Positions 37,501-50,480 of a DNA stretch of 64,000 bases are shown here, one piece after another. Numbering within the stretch: position 1 is the first letter of the stretch; the number at the start of each line of letters is the position of its first letter. Source of the DNA: Scatophagus argus (lineage: Eukaryota; Chordata; Actinopteri; Scatophagidae); contig NC_058501.1 in the NCBI RefSeq assembly GCF_020382885.2, forward strand, positions 13,241,501-13,305,500. Reading direction: 5' to 3'. The position numbers and the translations under genes are program-made. The notes below the pieces were generated by a model, which did no database searches, was not told the DNA's origin, and saw only the letters and a program-made list of their open reading frames with translations.

Positions 37501-40500
37501 GTCCTCGATCGAGGAGGACTCCTCCACTGACTCTGTTGTGTCTGACAGGTACATGGTGGTATCAGGAACCCCGGAGAAGATCCTCGAACACTTGCTGAAT
37601 GACCTGACACTGGACGATGACCATGGGATGACACAGGGCAAAGAGTCAGGTGAGCACGCATACTTTAACGTCCTGAAACACCCTTTCTCGTCCCCTTTGT
37701 CCTTACTGTGTGTTGTCATTTGGTTTTTAGAGAGCGAAAATAAAAATATGGATTGTGCCTAGACAACTTCGTGACTATAGCATTGGCAAGTTGTTGTGCT
37801 CACATAGGTCTGCTGATATTTCTGTGTGTTCGTGAACGATGGAAGGACAGAGAGAGAAAAAACTGGCTTTACTTTCTGTTTTACTCTCTCCCTTCCCCAC
37901 CCCTCTCTCTCTCTCTGGCAGAGGAGCTGGGACAACTGCCCCCTCTGGGCATTATTACCAGGCTAATCATGTGCTATCTTTCCCAGAATGGCTCAGAGTT
38001 CGGGTCTGCTCCTTTAAAAGCTTTGACAGAGATAAACGTTGCTCATATATTTGCCATAACGGACTGAGTATCACACAGTCCGGCCTCACAGTGATGACAA
38101 ATCAACACATTTCCTCTCATCCCAGCAGGTACATGATAATGTGACACTGTTGCCAAGGCAGAGGAGACTCTGTTGATTGAGCTGCGAAGATGGTTCGATT
38201 AGAGAGGATGGCTGAGAGCAGTGGCACAGTCAGAAAAACAGAGGAAGAATAGCAGAGATAGAGAAAGCAGAAGAAATGTATACGGGAAGAAAAAGGGAAA
38301 CAAGGAGGGAGGAAAATGAGATGCAGGTTTTTCTTGTGGAGATGGAGGTGGTCACAGATGATCTCTCACTGGGCAGGCTAACCCCATACTAGAGATCATT
38401 ACTCATTCTGATGAGGAAATGAATGAAATTGATCTAAATGTCCACTCAGGAGATGTTCTTCCAGTTTGTAAGAGGGTGCATTTTACATGCACAAGAGATT
38501 AAAGCTTAATGTTTAATCGCATAATTCATTGCTACAATTGAGTGTTTAATATTGATGTAATGTTAAACATGAAGCTAAATTAACAGAGAAGCCATGCCTG
38601 CATTCTTTCAGTTTAATGTATTCACAGTAAACCCACCTTTTTACAGGTAATGTCCTACGGCCTGTGTTGCTGATGAATCGTTCACCATTAGCTTATGTTC
38701 CAGTCAGTGTATTGAAGTGAGGCCTCCACAGGGAGCTGTGGACCGGTGCACGATGCTGAGGGATATCCCAGGGTCAGAAAGCCAGAGACCTGCGAAGGAG
38801 AAGGACCGATATTTAATCATGTGACTCTTACTGACCTTGGTTTTCTCTGTATGAATACTGAAGCTCGATATGCTCTACTGCTAAGCCTGCCCATGGAAGT
38901 TCATCTCCGCAGAAGCTTGTTAGGATGAGATCCTTCATTTCATCCAAAGGAGATTTACTTGAACATCCACCAAGCTGTCGTGTTCGGTCTTCCTCTCAAG
39001 AATGGCTGAGACAGTTTGGGCGGCGACATGACAGATGACTGCAGCAGATTATTGATGTTGAGTTTATGACTTACATGCAGTGCAGCACATTAGAAAGCCA
39101 GTTGTTTCTCATCATAGTAGTGTTTGCTTCCATCCATACTCCCTGCACAACATTAAGAATGCAGGGGAAGCTTTCTGTAAGTGACTGCACTTTTCTGAAA
39201 GCACCACAGGCATGTTTGAGGAGGAGCAGACGTGAACCTCCGCAGCAGTTTATGCTGTGTAGATCTCTGAAGTGCTGGAGTTTCCTTCTGTGGCTTAGCA
39301 TTGTGGGTAGCGTTCACAAGTGTTCAGTGTTGCTTGCTTTCCTGTACCCATTCGCTGAGTGCAGCTATTGATTCCAGCTCTGCACAGATTCTCACTGCAC
39401 ACTGCCAGCTCTGAAAAACATGCATTAGAACATTTGTGTTCTTAATAAGAGGATGTTCCAACTCTTTAACTGGTGCTCCATGTACTGAGATGTTGATGCT
39501 TATTTGCAGTAAAAAAAACCAACACCATCACATTAAATTTTAAATTGTCATGATAATTTAAGGCTTTTACACCAAGAGGGTGACTTCTGGTGGGTACTGA
39601 GCCAATAAGTGACACATTAACAACCTTATTTCGAAGGCTGCATTGATCAGTTTTTATGAGTGCTTATTGGAATGAATAAGGCATTGGCAGGTTAATTGAC
39701 AGATTGATTGATTTCACAGTAAATTGACAAGCAAATAGATCAATGAATCCATTTTGAATTTCCTCTGAAAAGGAAACTAAATTTGTTTTGGTTTGAGCAT
39801 GAAGCAGCTTCCTACTTTCTCTGATCCAGACTAACTACTAATAATTAGAATTGAAAATCTTAAAGAAAAATTGTATGGTGTATAATAGTCACAAATATTA
39901 ATGCTAATGCATCAATGTTTTTGGACCAGTGAAGTGAACATATTTAAATTACTAGGATACCAATAAAAACTTGGACCATGACTTTAGGTTATAAGATTAA
40001 ATATTTATTCTGTTTTCCAACTTCAAAAATCTTGCAGAGTGTTGAGCCTGGAGAATAGTTTGTAAGCTGTTACTCATGAGAAAGTGTTTCACATAAGATA
40101 GCTTGGATAAACTGCAGAGCCAGTGTGAGTGAGCAGTGCATGGAGAATGTTGGTGTGTGAGGAGAGCAGGAGATAAAGTGCAGTATGTGGGTGGGTGATC
40201 TGTTGTGAGTTGTTTTCTGGCTTTGTGTTAAGGTGCGTTACCATACTCTTTATGGGAGCTACATGTGCACGAGTGTGTAACCTCTCATAAGCAGTGAGTG
40301 ATGCATCCACAGCTGCTCTGCACGGATTAACATAATGATGTCAGGGAGTCCTGTGGACCAGAACGCACACAAAGGCCCTGGGAAGCCAGTGTGAAATTAA
40401 AAGCAGAGAATTTACAATTCTGGGTGTGAGGCACACTTACAGAGGGGTTGAGTGGAGGTTGGACCTAATAGGATTTGTAAAGCTTTTCGCTTGTGGCTGG

Positions 40501-43500
40501 GCATCACGTCTGGGAGTTACTGCCTTCTCTTTCTCTTCATGCCTTACAGTTTTATTTTGATAGCTTTCATGTCAGTTTCTGAAATGCACTTTTATCATAA
40601 AGCTTGTCATAATGTATGAATAATTACTATGAGATTCTGGGAGAAAGGGACTTTGTATGTGGTTTTTAGAATTAGTTTTTAGAACTGTTGATGTCATGTG
40701 TGTTTAGTCTTTGTTTACCGTGATGATAGAAAAAATATTGTGATCATGTAGACTTTAAGTGTAATTTCATCTCACTGGGACTACTTGATCAGCTTTGAAT
40801 TAATCCAATTAGAAAAACACTTATCCAACCTTGGGTTGAAATCATACAAGGCAGAAAATGCTGCTTGAAAACACATTAAGACGATGACTAAAACAATATC
40901 AGAATTCTTTTCTGTGTGCAAGATAATCACAATGAAAACACAGACTTCATCAGAGGTCAGAGACAGAGTCAGCTGACACATTAAACATCATTGGCTTATC
41001 TGTACTGATACAGCCTGCAGGGCAGTGCCCTGTGTGAAATTGAAGATAAAGCCAGTTAAAGGCCTGTTTGAACTTGTAGGAACAAACTGCAACTGGAGAA
41101 TCCTCAGTGGTTTCAGCACAGGTGATTAGGAGAGACTGACCATGAAGGCTAATGTGCCATTGAAAGGTTTCTCTCTCTAAAATGTCTCGGTTTAGTGCTT
41201 GTTAACTGAAATTTGACAGCAGAGAATGAGTTCTCCATCAGGTATTATTATGCTGGAGGAAAAAAAGTCAAGTCTCCAAACCGGCACTTCAGTTAAAACT
41301 ACAAGCCTGCTGGATGAGTGCAGCTCAGCAAACATTAATCACACAGTTGTCAATGCTGTAACACAGTATAAACCTGATGAGAATTGATGTCATCGTCTGC
41401 AAAGAATCTAAACTTGTTTTAAGTTTCTCACTTCAGTCAGATTGATAGTTCATAAATCCATTTAACTAGTAGCAGTTAAACTATTTCTTATTCCATAGTA
41501 TTATCATACAGTTTCAATAATGAGTTTCTCTTTGCAGACACTCTTCTGGATGACTTTCTGCTGACCTACCCAGTGTTCATGTCCACCAGTGATTTATGTC
41601 AAGCTCTGCTGGAACAATATCCTTGGACGCAGGATCATTATTTCAGAGATTTACACATAATAACCCTCCTTTGTGAGCACTACAGACAGACATAGAGGTT
41701 TTATGCAAAAACACGACTGTTTTATTGACTCAAAGCTACTCAGTTTCTGCCTCTCTTGCCACCTGTGCTTAAATCAACAGCACACACACATTCACTTTAT
41801 TCCAGCTTTTTTCATATATATACTGCAGTTGATGTCAGCAAATAGATCTCGCTCTCCATCTGTGCTGAAGCCTTAACCAAATCCCACTTATTGCACCAAG
41901 CGATACAGAGGGAAAGAGGACAGGAAGGAGGCTCTGGAGAGGAAACAAAAAGTCCTGCACCTGGTGTCACAGTGGATGTCTCTCTGCAAAGATTTCCTGA
42001 GGGAGGACGAACACGTCAAACTCTTCATGAAGGTAGCAAATATAATGTTCATTGAAAAGGGTGGAACATGGGTGTGAGCTGAACTTCATATGGGAGAAAT
42101 GAAAATTGACATTTCCTTCCAGACTTTGTGCCGTTATGTGTTGGATGACCTTTATGAGCACCCAGCCCTGGAGAAGGATGTGAGGGAACTGCAGAAACTG
42201 TACCAGCTGCACCGCAGACAGTGAGTGCCCGTATGATAGCTATGTCATTATGACTTGTTAGACACAGGGTAATTCAGTACATACGTACATGGTCGGCAAA
42301 ATGGAAAAACTGCTGTATTTTTTGATACCACGTCTGGGTGCAGGAAGTATGACACTAGCTGTTCTCTGAGGACAAAAAGAGCTACTTCTCTTGTTTGCTT
42401 CTCATCAATGAATCCATTCAGAGATTGAAGAGTAATTGCACTGTTCTGGGCTGTTACATACTGAGCTCTTTCTCTACAATCTCCAAAATTGAGGAAAAAC
42501 AGGAATTTGGAGAATTAATGACAAGCTGGAAGAAATTTTTTGTCATTTGTCATGAGCAAAAAGCATTTCCTAGCCTGTGCACTATTAATGGCATCAAACT
42601 TATGAGTATCATCAGGAGTTAAATGGTGCTGCTGTGTTTTGCAGTGCATTGGTAGCAGCACAGCTAGTTTCACTACAGTAGCTGAAACCAAAAAGAAATA
42701 ACAATCACCATAAGGTTGGTGACTACAAGAAGCAAAGAATGAATGAACAATCTACAATCTACATAGGCCCGACATGCACGTACACACATATATGACTTTT
42801 CGTGCTCACAGACTCTGTATCAGCTTGCATGCTGCTTACGTGCACAGACTCTGATTGTCGATGTTAAACAAACCTTATCTGTCTTTAAATCCTTTTGTCG
42901 ATGCACCAACTGAGCTTTTAAAACTATATTTGCATGGGTGTGATTTTTGGACATTAAGTAATGTGTGTGTGTACATAATTGGTGTACATTAAACACATAT
43001 TTAATATTCAACACACATTTTCTCAATTGACTTTTGACTAATTCTCAGTTATTTGGTCTGTTTTGTTGTTGTTAAAGTGAAACTGCTGCTTAGCTACAGA
43101 TTCTTGGTACAATAAAAAATAAGCATCACTTTGCTCTTTGACGTTTACAGTGTAAACAACACCCCCCAGTCACCAGACACATTGCCACACCCAGCCCCCC
43201 CCCCTCCCTCAGTGACAGCCTCCAATCAAATTCCCTCCCTGGGGACACTCCAGCCTGCCGCCCATTAGAAACCAGTGCAGATAATTCAGCCTGACTCCGC
43301 TGCCATTATGTGGGCCTGCTTAATTCATGTTTATATCCAGGGAAGGGCATCCAACACCCACTCCTTTAAAGCAGTGGACTTTGCGTGGGTGTGACTTACT
43401 GACAGGCTCTACTATTTATGAGCATTTCACAATCAGGCTCACCCCGAGGGAGGACTAGGTTGACCGCTTTGTGGCAATCTGCTGCAGAGTGAAAAGCTGA

Positions 43501-46500
43501 AAGGTGTCATTTTTAAGTAAAAGGAAAACTCATTTAGTCTTTTGCTCCCATCAACTTCCATCTGGCCTTTGTGCTAAAGAAAGCTCAGGAATCTAAAGAG
43601 TCAAACAGCACTTGTTCTCTTGCACTCTCTCGTCATGTGGCAGTATAATTTACAGAGCTCCCTGACATCCATGTTCTCCCTTTTTTTGAGGACTAAGAGA
43701 GAGAATTAGATCACAGCTCTGTCGTGATGTGACAGTGGGAATCAGGTTTTTCATTAGCGCAGGACTGCTGCTGGCCAACAAGACGGGATCCCCGAGGGCA
43801 GGCTTTGTGCCAACATGCCTATTGTGATGCAGAGCCCAGTAAAAGCTGAGGGATGATTATAGACACGAGGCTATCCATCATGTTAGCCAGGCCTAACTGA
43901 TGAGAATAAGGTGATTAAACGAAGGGATCACATTGGGAGGCCTAAAAACAAAACAAAAAAAAAAAAAAACCACAAAGCACTCTAATCTCATATTGACACT
44001 GATCTTAAATAATGGACTGAACACAGCAGAGGAGTACGTTCACTTTACCTTGATTATAGACTGTATTAGTTGTTGAAGTTGTTTTTAGTTGTAGCCTAAG
44101 GAAAATCACAAGATCGGGTCTTTTTAGGGCAATTTATTTGTGCATGTGTATGCATGTGATGATGCACTTTGCTGATTTATTTGTTCTTCTTTTTGCAGTA
44201 CGGTGGAAGAATATTCCCCTCAGAGAAAGGTGAGGGAAAAACTCTGGTGTTTGGTCTGTTGATGACATTTGAGATCGAAAGAATTTTACTGAACCTCCTC
44301 TATGTATACCAATTTGGGCATCCGAGCTATTGTCCTCACATTTCCTGCTGAAAATATTGTTCTGTAGTTTGTTCCCAGGCAGTATGAATGTGTGTCAAAA
44401 TCCACGCGTTTCCCTTCTTTTAGAGCAAAGCACTTTTCCACCAATTGAGCCTGAGAGAGAATGGGCTCCAGTCCAGAGGCACACAAAGGGAGACCAAGGA
44501 AGGTAAGTCGTAAAACACGCCGTTCTTCACACATTCCTCCCATCATACGTTGTTTCCAAACATGTTGAAGGGAGACATTAAGTTGGAACAGTAGAACAAT
44601 GGGAATCTTTCCAGGGAATGAATGAGAAGGGTTGGAAATCTAAATTCCTCACCTATGACTAATGAATTCTTCTTCTCTTACTGGGATCAGTTTTTGCTCC
44701 TTTTTTGAGCCGTTTTGAGATTTTGCTTCTGGATAATCCATAATCGGTCAGTCAATTTGAAAAGAACGACAGTTTTAACTATTACTAAGAAATTTCCGCA
44801 TTGACCCTTTACCTACACACTACACAGCTGAACACTGAGTGGTTACACCGGAGCAGTTGAGGGTCATTTGCTTTGCTCAAGGTCACCTTATCAATAAGGG
44901 ACAGCCCTGTTAAATCCTTTCCTTCCTGCTGTTTCAGAGATGCGAGTGGGTCACTTAATTAATTGGTTTCTTTCCGGTTGAATGTGTGCTAAATGTTTAG
45001 ACAACCTGCTGTAGTCTGTGCCTGGAAAGAAAACCTGCATAATCTCTACCCTCCACTGCACACAGCGGGTTATTTTCCCTCCTCTGTAATACAACCCGCA
45101 CAAAACATTTTACACCAGCACTCACAGCAAAGTGGGCATCTGCCCAAAGGAAATTTTAGTTAATATTAGTTGTTCATTTTCCACCAAATTTGAACCAGTT
45201 TTCTATTACAGTGCTGTGTCACGTGTATATTACCATGGATTCGTACCTCAGTCTGAGGGCTCGTGCTGGGGTAGTGGCTCAGGAGCTGCTGCAGGCGGTG
45301 GCAGAAAGGATGGATGTCCCACAGGCAGAACTGGTACTCGTGGCTGTCACTTACCCTGGAGGTAAAGGCAATTTTAACTAATCAGCTACAGTACATAACA
45401 ACCACCACTACTGCCATTAAAGTGATGTGTGATTATAATCATATCTTAATAATGGATTGTGATATAGTCAGTGAGTTTTTTTTTTCTGCACTTTTGATGG
45501 TGTGAAAGTGGGTATTTCCTGGTGGTATTAAATTGAGAGGCATATGCACAAAGATAATATTACTTTTTTAAAAAAGTTTCTTTTTGAACACTATAACTGG
45601 GGAAATCCGGCAAATCTGTGTTTCAGTCTATAATAGATCCTAACAGATGATTCTGTCCCACTGGAGTTCATCTATAACACTAAGTAGTTGAAACTGAAAG
45701 TAAAATATTTCCCATGAAGACTCATCATTTAGCATTTTAATATCCCTCAATGTTTCATACTTGATTTTCATTCTACACTGAGTTGTATATTGAGGCCAGA
45801 TATGAATGCGTGAGATTTGGATCAACAGAAGCGACCTAAAAATCTCCTGGCGTGAACAGTTAAAAGACTTTACAGTTCAGTAATGCAAAGTCAGTATCTG
45901 TTATCTGCAGCTGAAGTGACTGGCAGCCTCACACAGCGAGTCTTATCTCATGCTTCTGATAGATTTTTAATGGTATTCTGCTGTTTGTGTTGTGTTTTCT
46001 CCCCCTTGCAGGAAGGCTCCTCCTGCAGCCTCAGGACAAAGTCTTTTCTGATTCTTTACGGCCGATGGGGAGGCTGCATGTCTGCAGGAAGGACCTGGGA
46101 GAGGTCCTGGTAAGAATATCACTGCAATGTGTCACCTCAGCTTAAACATACTGTCTCTTTGGTGGCGTGATGTCTGGAGAACAACTGGAAATATGAACAG
46201 CTCTAATTTAGTCATTGTTTGATTTCTATTTTCCTCTTCAGAATCCGTTCACAGACAACTCCGAGCTGCAACAGAGGACGGCTCGCATGCTCAGTTTAAA
46301 CACATGGGACGTGGCCGTCGCTCTCACCAATTTCGACTGGACCATCTTTGACTCCATACATGAGGTTTGCCCCACAGCTGGAATACTTTGCATTATTTGT
46401 CGCCTCAAATCTAGGCCTGATGGGTCTAATGAGTCTTAATCACACACGATGTTCTCTGCTCTGTTGTGTTTTTTACAGCAAGAACTCGTCTATTTCACCT

Positions 46501-48167
46501 TCAGCCGCCACAGCAGCAGCCGCCACTCTGTGGCTTTAGAGCTGCTGCTGCAACGCTGCGATGAAGTCCAGCTGTGGGTGATGACTGAGGTGCTGCTGTG
46601 TCCGACGCTCTGCAAAAGGGTCCAACTCATCAAGAAGTTTATCAAGATCGCTGCCCAGTTAGTAGCTTTCCTCATATCCTTCTGCATTGAGATTTCTTGA
46701 TTGTCCTCATATACACACTCTTTGGGTTGAGAGGTTTTAGATTTGCATTGGAATGCTGCCCCCTCCAGTGGCAAATCAATAAACTACATCTGCTGAGCTG
46801 TGCCCCTGGAAATAACTTGTGTGCTCCAATGATCTCTTATAGCTGTAAAGCTCAGAGGAACCTCAACTGTTTCTTTGCCATTATAATGGGCCTGAACACT
46901 GCAGCTGTTAGCCGCCTCAGTCAGACATGGGAGGTAAGGATGCCCTATTTTTCTTCCAGATGCCTACCTTTATAGCTGAAATACACAGTGCCTGAAAAAA
47001 TGTTGTTATCTCTTCAGAAAATTCCTGGGAAATTCAAAAAGCTGTTTTCAGAGCTGGAGACAGTTACAGTAAGTGCAATTTATGGCACTTAAAATACACT
47101 GTACATATCCGTCTTCAAATGAAAACAGTGACATTAGTGGGCTCTAACACGCTGTGCAAACCTGTGCTTCTGTGCAAGGTGAAACAGATGTTTTTAATCC
47201 CCAAACATCAGGTGAAACATCCGGTGTTTTAAACATTAGACATTAGACTCTAATGCTGCCATAAGTCAGCTCTAACAAAGCATGCATGCACAGACGCACA
47301 CAGTCATCCCCTGAGGATTACACTCATCTGTTTTGAAAATGTCTTCACAGGATCCTTCGCTGAACCACAAGGCCTACAGGGACTCCTTCAAGAAGATGAA
47401 GGCACCAAAGATCCCCTTTCTTCCTTTGCTGCTGAAAGGTTCTCTTATTATTCTGTCGCTTCAGTCCACCATGATGAGTTTAGGCAGATGTCAAATACCT
47501 GTTTTCGAAAATGAAAAACAAATGTTTATCTCTTTTAGATATTACGTTCATTCATGAAGGAAACAAGACGTTTCATGACAACCTAGTCAATTTTGAAAAG
47601 CTGGTGAGTATGTGAGTCCTCTGCAGAAAACAGCAGTGCTGAATATGAAATGTCATATTTAACCAAGTCCTGTGTCCATCTTTGTTTCCAGCACATGATA
47701 GCAGACACAGTGCAGCTCATCCGGCAGTGTCAGAGAGATCACATGGGTCAGTATTAAGATTCAGATTAATCTTTGGAAGGTAAATAACCAAAACCAGTTA
47801 ACTTTCAAATCTCCGATCAGGTTAATACTACTTACTATAATACCCACAATCATTTCACCTTTTTACATGAAAAGAATTTTAGCTGGGTTTACCTTCTGTC
47901 TATCCGTTTTACCTTTTACATATACAAACATGTCCCCTGATCAAAGATGAGAAAAACTGGATTAAATTACCTTTTTTACAGCATTCAGTAGAGTTGCTCC
48001 GGGTACCGCTGTCGTCACTTGGAAGTAAAACATTTCCTTTCCCTCCAGGAAATGGCATCACCCAGAAGAGCAGCTCAGAAGTGCGGGCCTACATCGATTA
48101 CCTTCATATCATCGACAATCAGCAGACTTTGTTTGAACTGTCGCACAGACTAGAGCCTCGTGCTTAG
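31514..48167 (+). CDS. rapgef5: Rap guanine nucleotide exchange factor 5
   Basis: Activates Rap1/2 (and M-Ras in some reports) by GDP release; related to EPACs but without cAMP control. Exons: 31514-31693, 36708-36841, 37312-37649 (37265 start in the short form), 41538-41616, 41888-42032, 42123-42220, 44199-44229, 44424-44502, 45212-45361, 46012-46109, 46242-46364, 46479-46657, 46843-46933, 47018-47068, 47351-47438, 47539-47603, 47692-47746, 48049-48167. Phases agree: about 700 aa long form, 611 aa short form. Domains in order: an EPAC-like remnant ([14 protein letters not shown]), an acidic linker, the Ras-GEF N-terminal module ([17 protein letters not shown] to LHRRH), an RA/ubiquitin-like domain ([16 protein letters not shown]) and the CDC25 catalytic domain with [55 protein letters not shown] and the end LSHRLEPRA. 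The first three exon joins of the long form are the least certain, and an exon could be missing in the 5 kb first intron. Intron 41617-41887 is AT-AC. Confidence 0.93.
32880..33340. repeat. interspersed repeat, class uncertain
   Basis: A/C-rich sequence with aaataaagtctttattc near its left end and runs such as caggtggaaacaatcagggc and aaataaaacaggaaatcaca. I recall these strings as recurrent in fish genomes, in non-autonomous DNA elements, but I cannot name the family. It joins directly to the Tc1-like relic on its right. Confidence 0.45.
33361..33510 (+). mobile_element. 3' end of a Tc1/mariner-like transposon (relic)
   Basis: The plus strand encodes a decayed transposase tail, [14 protein letters not shown], followed by an AT-rich spacer and ccagtacttttgtccatata, the typical inner part of a fish Tc1-like terminal inverted repeat. 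The matching left end was not found, so this is a truncated, inactive copy inside rapgef5 intron 1. Confidence 0.7.
37265..37311 (+). CDS. rapgef5: probable alternative first coding exon of rapgef5 (short form)
   Basis: An in-frame ATG at 37265 begins [16 protein letters not shown] and runs without a break into the shared acidic exon ending at 37649. The human 580-aa form also starts with Met-Gly-Ser just before the PTFDVPYF block, which supports an internal promoter here. For the long form, the only acceptor nearby that keeps frame with exon 36708-36841 is the CAG ending at 37311, giving Lys-Arg-Leu-Pro; that acceptor has a poor pyrimidine tract and is inferred. Confidence 0.6.
37650..41537 (+). 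other. rapgef5 intron after the acidic exon
   Basis: GTGAGC donor and TTTGCAG acceptor. I saw no recognisable exon, RNA gene or clear transposon inside. ORFs of about 100 codons near 37753-38144 and 39066-39371 have no splice support or family match. Confidence 0.65.
41617..41887 (+). other. U12-type AT-AC intron of rapgef5
   Basis: The intron starts ATATCCTT, a perfect minor-spliceosome 5' splice site, and ends CCCAC. Eleven bases before the end lies GCCTTAACC, close to the U12 branch consensus TTCCTTAAC with the branch A at 41876. No GT donor exists near the exon end. Cutting here restores Leu-Leu-Glu-His-Tyr-Cys-Thr-Lys-Arg-Tyr, colinear with human RAPGEF5. Confidence 0.93.
42221..44198 (+). 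other. rapgef5 intron, 2.0 kb
   Basis: GTGAGT donor and TTTTTGCAG acceptor. It contains a C11 run near 43194 and an A16 tract near 43952. No coding exon seen. Confidence 0.7.
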
Positions 48168-50480
48168 AGGACGGTTCTCGCCGCAGACCGTCTGGATTGC
48201 CAAGGAACAATCTATCAGCTGTCTCATCTATATCTCAGGACTCAGTTGGCAATCAGATGATGCCCTATGATCCCAGACGACCAGGAACTAGAATAAGCAG
48301 CAAAGGACTCCCCTTAGGTGTCACTGATCTGAAACCCTTGATAGTGGACCCAGCCGACATCATTCAACATCTGAGCTTCAGTGCCAGCAGTTCTACCACA
48401 ACTTATGGTGCCTGTTGGCAACAAAAAGCTACGCCAGTCACAGGTTACAGCTGAATAACAAGATCTGCGGGTCCAAACCTGCTGCTGCTCTTAACTTTAC
48501 TTCCCCACAGATGGCAGAGACTGGAAGGTGAAGTGCTGTTCTGTCAATGACCCAACAGCTCCCCCCTGTGGAGAATTAGCAGAATGAGTTTGTTCACAGG
48601 CGGCATTCTTCCCATCAAACAAACGGCAACAGCGAACAAAAGTGCACACAAAAAAGCAACAAGCATGAAATTCACTCTCTACCTTGAGAACAGTATGTCT
48701 GACAAAAAAGCATTCGCTTTCCAGAGCTTTTAACCATCATGACACGCAGATGAACTGATATATGTACGCTTCTATAGGGTTATGCATTTTCATATTTTCT
48801 CACAGTGTTCAGAGATCTTGCAGCAAAGGGTTGTTTCAACAGATTTTACCAAAGAGCCCAATGCTTTCAATCCAATACACAAACACACAGTCATGTTTCC
48901 ATCACTTTTGGGGACATCACATAGACTTACATTAATTTCCTGGAGGCCATAACAATACACATGACTTGCCTAATCCTAACCCTTATATAATATTAAAGCA
49001 AGTCTTCACATTAATATTTAATGATTTATGTTGTGGGGACTTGCATTTTGTCCCCATAAGTAAGGCAGGTCCTCACAATGTGACTGTGTGAACGGATTTT
49101 TGTGCCCACAACTACAGGAACACGCACATACAGCTGTTTTCTCACAGTACGCCAAAATCCAGATGTTCTCTTTGCTAGATGGAGGACATGCAGTCAGCAG
49201 TGTATGCACAACGAGCTGCTGACTTGCATGAAGACAGTCAAGATGATTGCTAAATATTTGACATTTTCATAAATTATTTTAATTATCTACTTTTTCACAC
49301 TGCAGGGTTATCTGACCATACATTTTTCTATTCTTTAACTTGTATCAGACGAGGCTTTAAACAGTGCAGATTGGTATTGGAGCAGGAAGTGAGAAAGGAA
49401 TACAACGTTTACTACATTTCTGTGGTGTGTGTTACATATTTTAGTGCCAAATACCACAAAAAAATATCCATACACATTAATTAATAAATTATTCATTTTT
49501 AAAAAAGCAGTGGTGTAAGGATCTCCAGCTAGTTGAGCTGTGGACAATCAGTTAAATGAAAGGGCGGACCTATGCTGAAACATCTCTGTTGGTCTTCAAA
49601 GTTCAGGTTAAAACACACTACAGTGAGTTTTTATACACGTATCAGGGGATCGTCCATCCAGCCCGTTTGGTTTGGTTTGCTGAGGTTTGGTGATATTGGC
49701 TTCAGCTTTACTCAGTGAACCATAAATTAGACCGGTGACTCACAACAACCCATGATAATCCTCCCTCTGAACTGCCTTCTAGTGAAATCAAATATTGCTC
49801 AGCTTCGTTACGGAGCTACAACTGATCTCTTGTATCCTCTGTAAATGTATGGAGACTGTAGAAGAAAAATGACTGTCCATATACGTAAAGAGCAATAGCA
49901 AAATCAAGTACTACAGCACCTTCTGGACAAAAAAAAAAAAAAAAAAAAGTAAAAAAGTAGAACAAAGAGGAAGAAAAAAAGAAGTCTTTCATTCATGTAC
50001 AGTGTGTAGTAACATTATACAATGATATAATGTGTCATCAGAAGATACAGTATTTATTCTTTAAATTGGTTCACTGAAGATTCTCAGCTTTTCCTTGAGG
50101 TTCAGCAAATTTATATAGGCCCTATGAAGTGTTGTAGATGGAATCTGCTTTATATTCTTGAGCTTTAATTTGCATATTTTTGAGTTTTAAGCCCACAGTG
50201 AACATGGAGACAACATGCCTCAACAGTATCTATCTTATTTTGAATTTATATCATCAAGAATGTACAGTTGATTTCTGTTTATACTGTATATATGTGTTGA
50301 AACTCTGGAGCAGGATATTTATTTCAAAGTTATTTATTTGTTCTATAGATATTCAGTTTGATTTTATGATTTTATTTTTTTTGTACGAACTGTTTTGGAT
50401 GGTCTGCATGATATGGCAAACCATGGACTGACCACCAGTGTCGTTTGTGCATGCAATAAAGTATTTTTCATCATCGTGAC
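48168..50480 (+). other. rapgef5 3' UTR
   Basis: About 2.3 kb between the stop codon and the AATAAA at 50455-50460. No gene was recognised. An A20 tract lies at about 49929-49949. The length is typical for a vertebrate signalling gene. Confidence 0.6.
50455..50460 (+). other. candidate poly(A) signal, rapgef5
   Basis: AATAAA followed within 25 bases by a T-rich, GT-containing run, a good cleavage context. Confidence 0.6.

Noticed and set aside
37125..37661. 178-codon minus-strand ORF
   Set aside because: It is the antisense shadow of the acidic, GC-rich rapgef5 exon; the translation is low-complexity Pro/Ser/His and no splice structure supports it.
41888..41902. acceptor at the later CAC (41896) for the AT-AC intron
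   Set aside because: It keeps frame but deletes three residues (Tyr-Cys-Thr) that align with human RAPGEF5, and it puts the branch point too far from the splice site; the CCCAC ending at 41887 fits both.
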